A stretch of DNA of 64,000 nucleotides from JAFAZI01 sp035501255 (GCA_035501255.1 DATJWM010000060.1:1-64000), one strand, 5' to 3'. Counted from the stretch's first letter, positions 25,530-34,477 are shown. The notes: generated by a model not told the origin, from the sequence alone. Numbers and translations are program-made.

Positions 25530-26981
25530 TCAGCCCGACGGTACGTGCTCGGGCGATGCGGGAGGGTCAGGGCGAGCGTCGAGGGTGAAGCGCACGCGGC
25601 GGGTGGCGACGTCCGCGGTTGTCAGGGTCGCCAGAACGTCGTGCCCGAGCGGCAGGTCGGTGCCGTCGATCCGCGCCCGGACGGCGGGCGCTCGCAGCTG
25701 GATCTCGCCGTGATCGTCGTCCGCTTCGACGATCACGCCGGCGAACTCCTCACCGACTCGGTCCGCGAGCAGCATCGTTTCCGCGAGGTCGACGACGGCG
25801 CGGTCGAGTTGATGGGCGTGCTGATCGGCGTGGTCCATCAGCTCCGGTAGTGCGGGGAGGTCCCGCTGCACCCACTGCGGCACCGGATGGTCCTCGCCGC
25901 GGCGCTGTGCGCAGACCGACACGCAGATCTCGCTGACGTAGCGGTCCGCGAGCCGCCGCAACGGCGCGGTTGCGTGCGCGTACGGCGCGGCGACTGCGGC
26001 GTGCATCCGCTGGAGTGGTTGCTCGCCGTTGAATGCGACGTAGCGGGCGCCGCGGAACAGCACCGAAGCAAGGCGCAGCATCGCGGCCTGGGTGGGGACG
26101 TTGGGATCGAGATCGCGGACGACATCGGCGTACCGGGTTCCGGACGGCCAGGCCACATCGAGGGCGGCAGCGCTGCGGCGCAACGAGCCGAGCGTGCTGC
26201 GCTGCGGTCCGGGCATCACCCGCAGCAGGCCGATCTTCGCGTCGAGCATCATCGATGCGGCCGCCATCCCGGTCAGCAAGGACAGCTGGGCGTTCCAGCC
26301 CTCCGACGGTTGCGGACTCCGGTAGGTCACGACCCACTCGCCGTCGGCGTAGGTGACCTGCTGTTCGGGCACGTTCAGTGACACTCCGCCGCGCGCTCGC
26401 TCCCGCTGCTGGCGTAGCTCGCCGATGAGGCGCAGGTCGGCCGCGACCGCCGGGTCGGTCTCCTCCAGCGTCAGGTAGTCCAGCTGCGCGCGACTGCGAA
26501 CGATCGACCGCCGGACATCGACCCGGCGGAGCTCACCGGCCGAGTCGAGGTCGAGGATCCATAGCACCGCCGGGCGTTCCGCATCGGGCAGGAGGCTGGC
26601 GGCGCCCTCGGACAGTTCCGGCGGATACACAGGTGCGCGACCGTCCGGCAGGTAGATCGTCTCGCCGCGGACCTTGGCCTCGGCTGCGACCGGGCCGTCC
26701 GGGTCGACGAACGCGGCGACGTCGGCGATCGCGTAGTGCACCCGCCATCCGGCGGCGCTTCGCTCGATGTGGAACGCCTGGTCGAGGTCGCGCGAGCCGG
26801 GCGGGTCCAGGGTGCGGAGGGGGAGTGCGGTGTGGTCCTCGCGGTGAGCGCGGGACCACGTCGACGCAGCGTCGGCCAGCACCGCTGGGGGAAACTCGCC
26901 GGGGACGTGCAACTCGGCGCGCAACGCGGCGAGGTGGGCGCTGAGGTCGGCGCCGTGGATGACGGTCGGTCGGTGCGCCAC
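25530..26981 (-). CDS. RNB-domain ribonuclease (RNase II/R-like)
   Basis: This is a 3'-5' exoribonuclease-type protein of 483 residues starting at GTG 26981. The RNB catalytic region has DPPGSRDLDQAFHIE, where the clustered Asp residues coordinate metal, and IADVAAFVDPDGPVAAEA, RGETIYLPDGR, YPPELSEGAASLLPD and YAHATAPLRRLADRY. It is shorter than RNase R and seems to lack cold-shock RNA-binding domains at the N-terminus, as in the compact actinobacterial version. Probably co-transcribed with trmB. Confidence 0.9.
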   Translation of the reverse strand: MAHRPTVIHGADLSAHLAALRAELHVPGEFPPAVLADAASTWSRAHREDHTALPLRTLDPPGSRDLDQAFHIERSAAGWRVHYAIADVAAFVDPDGPVAAEAKVRGETIYLPDGRAPVYPPELSEGAASLLPDAERPAVLWILDLDSAGELRRVDVRRSIVRSRAQLDYLTLEETDPAVAADLRLIGELRQQRERARGGVSLNVPEQQVTYADGEWVVTYRSPQPSEGWNAQLSLLTGMAAASMMLDAKIGLLRVMPGPQRSTLGSLRRSAAALDVAWPSGTRYADVVRDLDPNVPTQAAMLRLASVLFRGARYVAFNGEQPLQRMHAAVAAPYAHATAPLRRLADRYVSEICVSVCAQRRGEDHPVPQWVQRDLPALPELMDHADQHAHQLDRAVVDLAETMLLADRVGEEFAGVIVEADDDHGEIQLRAPAVRARIDGTDLPLGHDVLATLTTADVATRRVRFTLDARPDPPASPEHVPSG

Positions 26982-27082
26982 CGCGCAACCCTATGCGGCT
27001 CATTCGGGGTGGACCGGTGGCGAGGCGCGGGGCCGGATGAGACGATCGGCTCAGTGCTCGCCGGCTATGAGGAGATTCGACG

Positions 27083-27586
27083 GTGTCCTTGTACGACATT
27101 GCGTTGACCACGCTCGACGGGAACGCGACGAGCCTGAAGGATTTCGATGGCGAGGTGCTTCTCGCGGTCAACGTCGCGTCGAAGTGCGGGTTCACGCCGC
27201 AGTACGAAGCCCTCGAACAGCTCTACGAGACCTACTCCGATCGCGGCTTCGAGGTGCTCGGGTTCCCGTGCAATCAGTTCATGTTCCAGGAGCGCGGGTC
27301 GGCCGACCAGATCCAGCAGTTCTGCTCGACGACGTACGGCGTCACGTTTCCGATGTTCGAGAAGCTGAAGGTCAACGGTCGCGACCAACATCCGCTGTAC
27401 GCCGAGTTGACGAAGACGCCGGACGCCAAAGGCAAGGCCGGACGGGTGAAGTGGAACTTCGAGAAGTTCCTGATCGGTCGCGACGGAGCGGTGATCGGGC
27501 GGTTCCGGTCGAAAGTGAAGCCGGACTCACCTGAGGTCGTTGGCGCGATCGAGGCCGCGCTCGGGCAGTTGTCGGTGGGCTCCTAG
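27083..27586 (+). CDS. Glutathione peroxidase-family thiol peroxidase
   Basis: The 167-residue product has NVASKCGFTPQY with the peroxidatic Cys35, FPCNQF (Cys63), and WNFEKFLIGRDG with the Trp and Asn of the active site. Cys81 in QFCSTTYGVTFPMF is at the position of the resolving Cys of thioredoxin-dependent members, so the reductant is probably thioredoxin rather than glutathione; actinobacteria generally use mycothiol. It starts at GTG 27083, with GAGGAG about 10 bases upstream. It is divergent from the RNB gene and convergent with the UPF0182 gene. Confidence 0.9.
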   Translation: MSLYDIALTTLDGNATSLKDFDGEVLLAVNVASKCGFTPQYEALEQLYETYSDRGFEVLGFPCNQFMFQERGSADQIQQFCSTTYGVTFPMFEKLKVNGRDQHPLYAELTKTPDAKGKAGRVKWNFEKFLIGRDGAVIGRFRSKVKPDSPEVVGAIEAALGQLSVGS

Positions 27587-27611
27587 CCCCAGGCTGGGTG
27601 GACCCGTTGGG

Positions 27612-30383
27612 TCAGGACGACGTACCTGCCGAGGGCAGCGCATTGGTCGCCGCCGCGGGCGGAGCGTGTGAGCTGACCGTCGGCATCTTGAGCGCCTGCG
27701 CAATGGCACCCGCGAGCGTGAGCCGGTAGGCCGGCAGCCCGTTGCCGTAGACGGCGATCACCCTGCGAAGGACCGGGAATTTCGTGCCGGTCTTCGCCTG
27801 GGTATAGACCGGTTCGACGTAGAGGAACTTGCCGCCCAGTGGCATCGCGAGCAGGTTGCCGATCACGACCTGGGAATTGCCGCCACGCAACAAGGTGAGC
27901 TTGTTCGCGATCCTCGGGAGGGATTCGATGTCGTTGGAGATCTGCGCCGGCCCTTTCACCGACTGGCCCGCGGGTATCTCGAGCAGCGTGAGTCGGCCGT
28001 AGTCCGGCCCGGGTTCGCTGTCCACGCTCATGAACGCGGACAGGTTGCGCCGGTTGAGCGTCACGAACGGCGTCGACAACGCATACCTGGCCTCGGACAT
28101 CCCGTCGGAAGACACGCTCATGTACACCGACGGCTGAATCGGCGCGCTGACCGTGACGACCTTGCCGATGGCGTTGAGCCTGCTGGTCGCTCCGACACTC
28201 GAGTCGACCGGGAGCTTCCAGAAGTCGTTCCCGTTGTAGAAGTCGCTGGCGTTCGTGACGTGGTAGCGGGTGAGGATCGATCGCTGGACGTTGAACAGGT
28301 CCTGGGGGTAGCGCAGGTGCGAAACGAGCGCTGCCGGCATCTGGCTTTGCGGTTGGATCAGACCGGGGAACGCCTTCTCCCAGGTTTCGAGGACCGGATC
28401 CGGCTGGGCTTGCTGGTTCCAGGCGTAGAGGGTCACCTTCCCGGAGTAGGCGTCAACCGTTGCCTTGACCGAGTTGCGGATGTAGTTGATCGATCGGCTC
28501 GGCTGAGCGACCGTCGAGCCGCTCTTCGACAACGTGCTCGACGTCGCGGCCTGAAGGTTCACCTGCTGGGAGTCCGGATAGTTGTTCGAGGTGGTGTATC
28601 CGTCGACAACCCAGACGATCCGACCGTTCACGACGGCTGGGTAGGTGTCGCCGTCAAGAGTGAGCCACGGCGCGACCGCGTTGATGCGAGTGCGCGGGTT
28701 GCGCACCGTCAGCAGTTGGGAGTGGCTGTTGATCTCGCTCGAGAACAGCACGCTCGTGCTGTGCAGCTTGATCGCATAGAGCAACCGGTGGAAGAAGCCG
28801 CCGATCGGGATGCCGCCGCCACCTGTGTGGGTGTAGCCCGCGGAGTTCGCACTCCCGTTGGTGCTCGGAAGGTCGAACTCTTTGCCCGGGGTGCCGGGTG
28901 GCGCGCCGACGATCGAGTACGACGGAGACATCTGGCCGTAGTAGATCCGCGGCTGGTTGATCTTGATCGGCGTGTGGGTGGTCGGCGGTAGCCCGCCGCC
29001 GATGAAGTTGGGGATGCCGTTGGTCGTCTTGTCGGTCGGTGCGGCGACCAGCCCGAAGCCGTGGGTGTAGACGAGGTGGGTGTTCGTCCAGGTTTTTCTG
29101 GACGCGGGTAGTCCGGCGATGTTCAGCTCGCGAGCGCCGAGGACCACGTCGGTGGAGCGATTGTTGATCGGGTACCGGTCGACGTCCAGGGTGGACTTGA
29201 ACTGGTAGAACGCCTCGATCTGCTGGTTGACGTTGAATGTCGGGGACACGCGATAGGGGTCGAGCAGCCGGACCTGCGCGTTGCGTTTCGCCTGGTTCGC
29301 GAGCGCGCTCCCGGTCAGGGTGGTCGCACCGTAGTTGGCCTTGGTGGTGACGGTGTTGTTGAGGCCGTAGGCCTTGGTGGTCATCGGGATCGAACGGCTG
29401 ATCGAGGGCAACTCGCGGGTTGAGGCGCTTGGCTTGACCCAGAACTGTTGGACGATCGCGGGCAGTGCGATTCCGAGCAGGAAGGCTCCCGCCGCCATCA
29501 CCGAGAGGCTCATGATCACAACGCGCCCGCTTCGCAGGTAGGCATTGACGAAGAGCGCAATGGCGCACCCGCCTGCGATAACCATCAGGACGATCTTCGC
29601 GGGCATGACCGCATGCAGATCCGTGTACGACGGTCCCGTCACGACGGTCCGGTTGGACGTGACGAGCGCGAGCCGGTCGAGCCAGTAGGCGAAGACCTTC
29701 AGTGTCAGGTAGATCCCGAGGATGACTGAGATCTGCGCCAGCACCGGTTTGGTGAGCTTGGGTCGGTCGCCCCGGATCTTGACGGCGCCGTAGGCGTATC
29801 CGGCGATGAGGACGACGATCAGGTTGGTGGCGACGATCCGGAAGAGCAGGGTGAGAACGAGGCGATGCAACGGGTAGTCGAAGACGAAGTAGGACACGTC
29901 GCGATGGAAGGTGGGGTCCTTCTGGTGGAACGACGTCGCGTCGTGCCACGCGAGCCAGGTTTGCCAGCCGCCCGCTGCACGTGCGCCGACCGAGATGCTG
30001 AGGTAGCCGACAACCGCGACGAGCAGCCAGATTCGCAGGCGTCGCTCGTAGCGACGGAACTGAAACCGCCAGCGCTGCTTCGCCCGATCCGGGCGAAAGT
30101 CGGGTCGAAACCGGTAGAGGAGGATCAGACTTGCCGTGAGCGACAGCGCCATCAGTGCGCTGAAGATGACGAACAAGACGACCTGCGTCCAGAACATTCG
30201 GGTGTAGACCGATTCGTTCTGCACCGATCGGAACCACAGCAGGTTGGTGTCGATCGTGACGAAGGCGCGAACGGCGTACACGGCCGCGATGAGCAGGCCG
30301 ACGGCAATCGCTACCCGAAAAATCCACCGCCGCAGCGAGCCAAAACCTGGCCCGCTCGGGGCGTCAGCGGCCGTCGATGACAC
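27612..30383 (-). CDS. UPF0182 family large membrane protein
   Basis: The 923-residue product starts at GTG 30383. The N-terminal third holds about seven hydrophobic segments (for example VAIAVGLLIAAVYAVRAFV and VVLFVIFSALMALSL). The rest is a large, probably extracytoplasmic domain with TKAYGLNNTVTT, NNYPDSQQVNL and a C-terminal Ala/Pro-rich tail. The family is conserved throughout actinobacteria and its function is unknown. It lies 12 bp behind the glycosyltransferase-like gene and probably belongs to the purU operon transcript. Confidence 0.92.
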   Translation of the reverse strand: MSSTAADAPSGPGFGSLRRWIFRVAIAVGLLIAAVYAVRAFVTIDTNLLWFRSVQNESVYTRMFWTQVVLFVIFSALMALSLTASLILLYRFRPDFRPDRAKQRWRFQFRRYERRLRIWLLVAVVGYLSISVGARAAGGWQTWLAWHDATSFHQKDPTFHRDVSYFVFDYPLHRLVLTLLFRIVATNLIVVLIAGYAYGAVKIRGDRPKLTKPVLAQISVILGIYLTLKVFAYWLDRLALVTSNRTVVTGPSYTDLHAVMPAKIVLMVIAGGCAIALFVNAYLRSGRVVIMSLSVMAAGAFLLGIALPAIVQQFWVKPSASTRELPSISRSIPMTTKAYGLNNTVTTKANYGATTLTGSALANQAKRNAQVRLLDPYRVSPTFNVNQQIEAFYQFKSTLDVDRYPINNRSTDVVLGARELNIAGLPASRKTWTNTHLVYTHGFGLVAAPTDKTTNGIPNFIGGGLPPTTHTPIKINQPRIYYGQMSPSYSIVGAPPGTPGKEFDLPSTNGSANSAGYTHTGGGGIPIGGFFHRLLYAIKLHSTSVLFSSEINSHSQLLTVRNPRTRINAVAPWLTLDGDTYPAVVNGRIVWVVDGYTTSNNYPDSQQVNLQAATSSTLSKSGSTVAQPSRSINYIRNSVKATVDAYSGKVTLYAWNQQAQPDPVLETWEKAFPGLIQPQSQMPAALVSHLRYPQDLFNVQRSILTRYHVTNASDFYNGNDFWKLPVDSSVGATSRLNAIGKVVTVSAPIQPSVYMSVSSDGMSEARYALSTPFVTLNRRNLSAFMSVDSEPGPDYGRLTLLEIPAGQSVKGPAQISNDIESLPRIANKLTLLRGGNSQVVIGNLLAMPLGGKFLYVEPVYTQAKTGTKFPVLRRVIAVYGNGLPAYRLTLAGAIAQALKMPTVSSHAPPAAATNALPSAGTSS

Positions 30384-30395
30384 TGATCCACGCTA

Positions 30396-31730
30396 TCAAC
30401 GGATGAATTCTGTCCGTGTTTGCCGCTCTCGGCCGCGTTCTGTGTTGGCTGTGATGTGTACCGGTCGTGCTGCTGCGAGTGACACGACGAGCAGTCCGAG
30501 TGGCAGCGTGTAGTGGTTGAAGTAGGTCTGCTTGTTGGCCACGTCGAGGGTCCACATGATGAGCGCGGCGCCGAGCGCGAGACCAGACGGCGTACGCGGT
30601 AGGCGGGTGAGCGCCAGCGCGTAGGCCCCGGCGAGTGCGACCAGCAAGAACCAGAACCCGACCAGGTGCCCGTGCCGGAGAAACAGGCTCGGCAGGTTCA
30701 GCGCTCGGGTCTGGACTCCCAGGTCGAGGTTGGCCGTGACCGCGTCGTGCCAAAGCGCATGCCCTCCGGCGATGATCCAGGGCGCGACGATCGCCGCCGC
30801 GAGGGCGGCGGCCGCGAGCGTCCGCCGCAAACCGAACGACGGCCAGACCGCGAACAACGGGAGCAGGACCGCGATGTGCTGCTTGCAAGCCAGTGCGAGT
30901 GCGAGGGCGATCACGGCGTACCAGGGATGGCCTCGGTCCAGCGCCAGGACGGCGCCTGCCAGTGCGGCAACGAGGAGCGGTTCGGTCCACGACTGGTCGA
31001 TGAGAAACGCCCAGTGCGGGGCGATAACGATGAGCGCCGCCAGCGCGGCGGGTGCCTTCGGCGCAAGGCGATAGGTGAGATACATCCCGACGAGTGCGGC
31101 CGTAGTGAGGCCGTACCGGACGTCGCCGAGGACCCACTTGAACGGGGCGAGCAGCACGGTGGTTGCGGGCAGGTAGGGGTAGACGTCCTGGAGTCCGTTG
31201 GAGTTCTGCCAATGCTGGCGGTACATGTCCAAGCCGTGCAGGAGACCGCTACTGGATTGCTGGAGCAAGACCCAGACGTCGATCGCCGGCGCCGGCGCCG
31301 CCCGGATCACGACCACCGCGGTGGTGAGCGCGAGCGCCGCGATTGTCGCGAGCGCCACCTTCTGCGCGACCGCGCCGGGAAACGCGAGGCTGGCCAGCGT
31401 GACGAGGGCGGTGGCAACGACGAGCGCTTTCACCGCCGTCTCGCCGTCGGCACTGATGTCCATGTACCGGCCCACGGGATGTGCGATCGCGGCGATCACC
31501 GCGACGGTGGCCGGCAGAGCGAGCATGAGTGGGGTCGGGACGGCCACGTCGGCGCCGGCCGCGACGACGGCCGCAACGATGGCGAGACCGAGGACCACGC
31601 AGATCAGGCTGAACGAGGAGAACTCGCCTTCGTGGCGACTGTCACCGACCGCCAGGAGGCACCAGGCGACGAGCACGCCAATGGTCGCCAAGCCCGTGGT
31701 GTGCCGCTCCCGAGCGCCGGCTTCGCCCAT
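30396..31730 (-). CDS. Multi-pass membrane glycosyltransferase-like protein (GT87/DUF2029-like)
   Basis: The 444-residue product has roughly ten or more hydrophobic segments, with an acidic region between early segments (HPVGRYMDIS, then DMYRQHWQNSN) and DVYPYLPATTVLLAPF. This pattern resembles the GT-C fold polyprenyl-phosphate mannosyltransferases of the GT87 family that build cell-envelope glycans in actinobacteria. Specific activity is inferred. The ATG overlaps the purU stop (ATGA on the minus strand), and the UPF0182 gene follows. Confidence 0.75.
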   Translation of the reverse strand: MGEAGARERHTTGLATIGVLVAWCLLAVGDSRHEGEFSSFSLICVVLGLAIVAAVVAAGADVAVPTPLMLALPATVAVIAAIAHPVGRYMDISADGETAVKALVVATALVTLASLAFPGAVAQKVALATIAALALTTAVVVIRAAPAPAIDVWVLLQQSSSGLLHGLDMYRQHWQNSNGLQDVYPYLPATTVLLAPFKWVLGDVRYGLTTAALVGMYLTYRLAPKAPAALAALIVIAPHWAFLIDQSWTEPLLVAALAGAVLALDRGHPWYAVIALALALACKQHIAVLLPLFAVWPSFGLRRTLAAAALAAAIVAPWIIAGGHALWHDAVTANLDLGVQTRALNLPSLFLRHGHLVGFWFLLVALAGAYALALTRLPRTPSGLALGAALIMWTLDVANKQTYFNHYTLPLGLLVVSLAAARPVHITANTERGRERQTRTEFIR

Positions 31731-32575
31731 CAGGCGAAGACCACCGTGCGCCCGCCGTCGAGAAGCACCCGATGCTCGAGATGCCAGCGCACGGCTCGCG
31801 CGAGCGCGACGCTCTCAAGGTCGCGTCCGATCGTGGCAAGGTCGCTGGGTTCGTGCTGGTGCCCGACCCGGGCCGTCTCCTGCTCGATGATCGGTCCTTC
31901 GTCGAGATCGGCCGTGACGTAGTGCGCGGTGGCGCCGATCAGCTTGACCCCGTGCTCGAACGCCTGGTCGTAGGGCCGTCCGCCGCGAAAGCTCGGCAGG
32001 AAGGAGTGGTGGATGTTGATGATTCGCCCGGGCATCGCGTCGCACAGCGTCGGGGTCAGCACCTGCATGTAGCGGGCGAGGACGACGAGCTCGGCCCCGG
32101 TCTGGTCGATCAGGTCGAGAATCTGCGCTTCTTGTGCGTCCCGGGTCTGGGGGGTGACGGGCAGATGGTGGAACGGCACCGAGTGCGCAGCGGCGAGGGG
32201 GGCGAGATCGGGATGGTTGGCGGCGACCGCGGCGATCTCGCACGGCAGGGACCCGCTCTGCCAGCGATAGAGAAGGTCATTGAGGCAGTGACCTTGTTTG
32301 GACACCAACACCACAACCGCCGGCCGATGGGAGCTGTCGTGAAGCTCCCAGTGCATCGAGAACTTTCCAGCCACCTGCGCGAACGCGGTCTGGAGGTCCT
32401 CGATCGCCACGGGCGAGCTGATGTGCATCCGCAGGAAGAAGCGAGTGCTGCGGGCGCTGCCGTATTGCTGGGAGTCGAGGATGTTGCACTCCCGCTCGGC
32501 CAGGAACCCCGACACCGCGTGCACGATTCCGGGACGGTCCGGGCACGAGAGGGTCAGCACGAGTTCGGAGGTCAC
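31730..32575 (-). CDS. purU: Formyltetrahydrofolate deformylase
   Basis: PurU hydrolyses 10-formyl-THF to THF and formate, balancing one-carbon pools. The 281-residue product has an N-terminal ACT domain (LVLTLSCPDRPGIVHAVSGF) and a formyltransferase domain with ARYMQVLTP, INIHHSFLPSFRGGRPYDQA, GATAHYVTADLDEGPIIEQ. The start is GTG 32575. It leads an operon with the membrane glycosyltransferase and UPF0182 genes. purN elsewhere in the window shares the formyltransferase fold. Confidence 0.95.
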   Translation of the reverse strand: MTSELVLTLSCPDRPGIVHAVSGFLAERECNILDSQQYGSARSTRFFLRMHISSPVAIEDLQTAFAQVAGKFSMHWELHDSSHRPAVVVLVSKQGHCLNDLLYRWQSGSLPCEIAAVAANHPDLAPLAAAHSVPFHHLPVTPQTRDAQEAQILDLIDQTGAELVVLARYMQVLTPTLCDAMPGRIINIHHSFLPSFRGGRPYDQAFEHGVKLIGATAHYVTADLDEGPIIEQETARVGHQHEPSDLATIGRDLESVALARAVRWHLEHRVLLDGGRTVVFA

Positions 32576-32627
32576 GGCGCGAGTTTTTCACGCTGGCTGC
32601 GTGACCGTGGGCGATCTGCGCAGTCGA

Positions 32628-32664
32628 ACGGGTGAGGACCGGCTCGCGCTCGGTCCTCACCCGT
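32628..32664 (-). terminator. Hairpin terminator after yceI
   Basis: A perfect 14-bp inverted repeat (arms 32628-32641 and 32651-32664, 9-base loop, core ACGGGTGAGGACCG) lies 40 bp beyond the yceI stop and upstream of purU. It shares the ACGGGTGAGG word with the long hairpin after groEL. Confidence 0.75.
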
Positions 32665-32703
32665 CAGTGGTTGTCGATCAGTTGACCCGATCGTCGCCGG
32701 ACC

Positions 32704-33264
32704 TCAAGCGCGCTTGACCGCCGCGAGGTCGAACTCGAGGGTGACGTTCTCGGAGATCAGCAGGCCGCCGGTACCGAGCGGCGCGTTGAAGCTCACGCCC
32801 CAGTCCGTGCGGTTGATCTTCGCCTTGCCCTCGAAGCCGACCCGGAAGTGACCCCACGGGTCCTGCGCAGCACCGGTTTTTTCGAACGTCACCGACACCG
32901 GCTTGGTGGTGTTCTTGATCGTCAGATCGCCATGCAGCACGAACTCGTCCTCACCGGTCTGCTCGGCGGAAGTGCTGACGAAGGTGATCGTCGGGTAGGT
33001 CTCGACCTCGAGGAAGTCGGAGTTGCGGACGTGGTCGTCGCGCTGGCTGTTGCCGGTCTCGATGCTCGTGGCGTCGATCTCCACCGTCGCGGTCGTGTTC
33101 GCCACGTTGTCCAGATCGAGGTGGACGGTCGCGGTGTAGCGACTGAACTGCCCGCGCACGGTAGTGACCATGGCGTGCTTGGCAGCGAAGCCGATCCGGC
33201 TGTGGGCGGCGTCGATGTCATAGTCGCCGGTGATGGGGGTGGTGGTGACGGTCGCGGTGGTCAT
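32704..33264 (-). CDS. YceI family protein
   Basis: The 186-residue product has the lipocalin-like YceI fold: GDYDIDAAHSRIGFAAKHAM at the start, YTATVHLDLDNV, RDDHVRNSDFLEVETYPTI in the middle and FNAPLGTGGLLISENVTLEFD at the end. Members bind isoprenoid or amphiphilic molecules; there is no signal peptide here, so it is probably cytoplasmic. The ATG at 33264 follows a GGAGG site. It is divergent from a MarR regulator, with a likely operator between the two. Confidence 0.9.
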   Translation of the reverse strand: MTTATVTTTPITGDYDIDAAHSRIGFAAKHAMVTTVRGQFSRYTATVHLDLDNVANTTATVEIDATSIETGNSQRDDHVRNSDFLEVETYPTITFVSTSAEQTGEDEFVLHGDLTIKNTTKPVSVTFEKTGAAQDPWGHFRVGFEGKAKINRTDWGVSFNAPLGTGGLLISENVTLEFDLAAVKRA

Positions 33265-33285
33265 TTCCTTGCCTCCGGAATAGTT

Positions 33286-33299
33286 GTTACTGCAATAAC
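33286..33299. promoter_or_regulatory. Probable MarR operator between yceI and marR
   Basis: GTTACTGCAATAAC is an imperfect 14-bp palindrome (12 of 14 positions symmetric) lying 22 bp upstream of the yceI ATG. On the yceI strand, a candidate promoter TTGCAT-16 bp-TACGGT (33308-33335) sits just upstream of it. A repressor bound here would block yceI transcription. The related word TTGCGGATGCAA at 33324-33335 may be a second, weaker site. Confidence 0.55.
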
Positions 33300-33353
33300 C
33301 TACGTGGACCGTACCACTATTCCTTGCGGATGCAAATACCTCTCGCGAACCTC

Positions 33354-33359
33354 TATCCT
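33354..33359 (+). promoter_or_regulatory. Candidate -10 box for leaderless marR transcript
   Basis: TATCCT ends 6 bp before the marR ATG at 33366. No good -35 box is evident. Confidence 0.35.
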
Positions 33360-33365
33360 CGATGG

Positions 33366-33896
33366 ATGACGGTCACCGACGACTGCGCCCGGATGCCGCT
33401 CGACGAGGCGGAGATGAGCGCGTGGCACGCCCTCATCCGCGCGCACAGCCGGGTCGTCCGTCGCCTGGAGGCCGAGCTGGAGGCCGAGCACGGCCTGACG
33501 CTTCCCGGGTATGAGGTCCTCGCCCACCTGTCGCAGGCCCCCGCCCAGCGGTTACGCATGAGCGACCTCGCCCGCCACGCCGTGCTGACCCCGAGCGGGC
33601 TGACACGATTGGTGGACAAGCTGGTCCGCGAGGGCTGGGTCGAGCGGGAGCGCTGTGGCGCTGACGCCCGAGTCGTCTACGCCTGCCTCACTCCCGGTGG
33701 GATGGCCAAGCTCGAGGCGGCGTACCCGACTCATCTCCGCGGCGTCCGCGAGCACTTTCTCGACTGGCTGACGCCCGAGCAGCAGGCGGCGCTGGCCGAC
33801 GCGCTCGGTGGGCTCGCCGGCGCGCGCTGCCAGGAGATCCGCGCGGAGGAGCTCGCCGAGGAGGACATCGTGCCCAGTCAGGCTCGGCAGAGCTGA
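33366..33896 (+). CDS. MarR family transcriptional regulator
   Basis: The 176-residue product has the winged-helix MarR fold: LPGYEVLAHLSQAP, LRMSDLARHAVLTPSGLTRL as recognition region, DKLVREGWVERERCGADARVVYACLTPGG as wing. Cys residues are present in the wing region (RCGADAR, VYACLT). It is divergent from yceI and probably represses it and itself. ATG 33366 is chosen because the upstream in-frame codons lie in the intergenic control region. The stop overlaps the probable CTG start of the acetyltransferase gene. Confidence 0.9.
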   Translation: MTVTDDCARMPLDEAEMSAWHALIRAHSRVVRRLEAELEAEHGLTLPGYEVLAHLSQAPAQRLRMSDLARHAVLTPSGLTRLVDKLVREGWVERERCGADARVVYACLTPGGMAKLEAAYPTHLRGVREHFLDWLTPEQQAALADALGGLAGARCQEIRAEELAEEDIVPSQARQS

Positions 33897-34390
33897 ACGT
33901 CACCATCCGTCCGGCGCGGACCGATGACGTCCCCCTGATCCGCCGCCTCGTGGATTTCTACGCCGCCAAGGGGATCCTGCTCGACAAGCCGACGGTGACG
34001 CTCTACGAGGATGTGCAGGAGTTCGTCGTCGCGGAGCTCGACGGGGAGGCGGTCGGATGCGGCGCGCTGCACGTGCTGTGGGCGGACCTGGCCGAGGTGC
34101 GGACGGTGGCGGTGGACCCGCTGTGCAAGCAGAAGGGGATCGGTCACGCGATTTTGGAGACGCTGCTCGAGCGAGCCCGGGCGATCGGCGTACGGCGGGT
34201 CTTCTGCCTCACTTTCGAGGTCTCGTTCTTCGCGGCGCACGGGTTCAAGCGGTTCACCGCGACCGCCGTCGAGCCCGGGGTGTACGACGAGCTCCTGCGC
34301 TCCTACGACGAGGGGGTCGCGGAGTTTCTCGGCCTCGAACGGGTCAAACCGAACATCCTGGGAAATACCCGGATGCTGCTGGACCTCTGA
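33893..34390 (+). CDS. ArgA-type amino-acid N-acetyltransferase, probable CTG start
   Basis: The product is a GNAT protein closely resembling the short actinobacterial ArgA that acetylates glutamate or glutamine for arginine synthesis: TVTLYEDVQEFVVAEL, GALHVLWADLAEVRTVAVDP, KGIGHAILE, FEVSFFAAHGFKRF and VKPNILGNTRMLLDL. The conserved N-terminal helix (IRPARTDDVPLIRRLVDFYA) is encoded upstream of the first GTG (33950), and no ATG or GTG precedes it in frame. CTG 33893, which overlaps the marR stop as CTGA, is the natural start, giving 165 residues. If GTG 33950 were used, the first helix of the fold would be lost. Confidence 0.85.
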   Translation: MNVTIRPARTDDVPLIRRLVDFYAAKGILLDKPTVTLYEDVQEFVVAELDGEAVGCGALHVLWADLAEVRTVAVDPLCKQKGIGHAILETLLERARAIGVRRVFCLTFEVSFFAAHGFKRFTATAVEPGVYDELLRSYDEGVAEFLGLERVKPNILGNTRMLLDL

Positions 34391-34402
34391 CCGCTGGCCA
34401 TA

Positions 34403-34477
34403 ACGGCGTCACGCCGTGTGGCCTGGGGCGCTATGGCGTCACGCCGTTACGGCTGGGGCAGAACGGCGTCACGCCGT
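34403..34477. repeat. Second palindrome array: three cores at 30-bp period
   Basis: The cores ACGGCGTCACGCCGT at 34403-34417 and 34463-34477 and ATGGCGTCACGCCGT at 34433-34447 are spaced exactly 30 bp apart, with GGCTGGGGC-like linkers. The palindrome is that of the array at 3569, with C instead of G at the centre. It lies between the convergent ArgA-type and PIG-L genes and overlaps the last codons of the latter. Confidence 0.88.
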
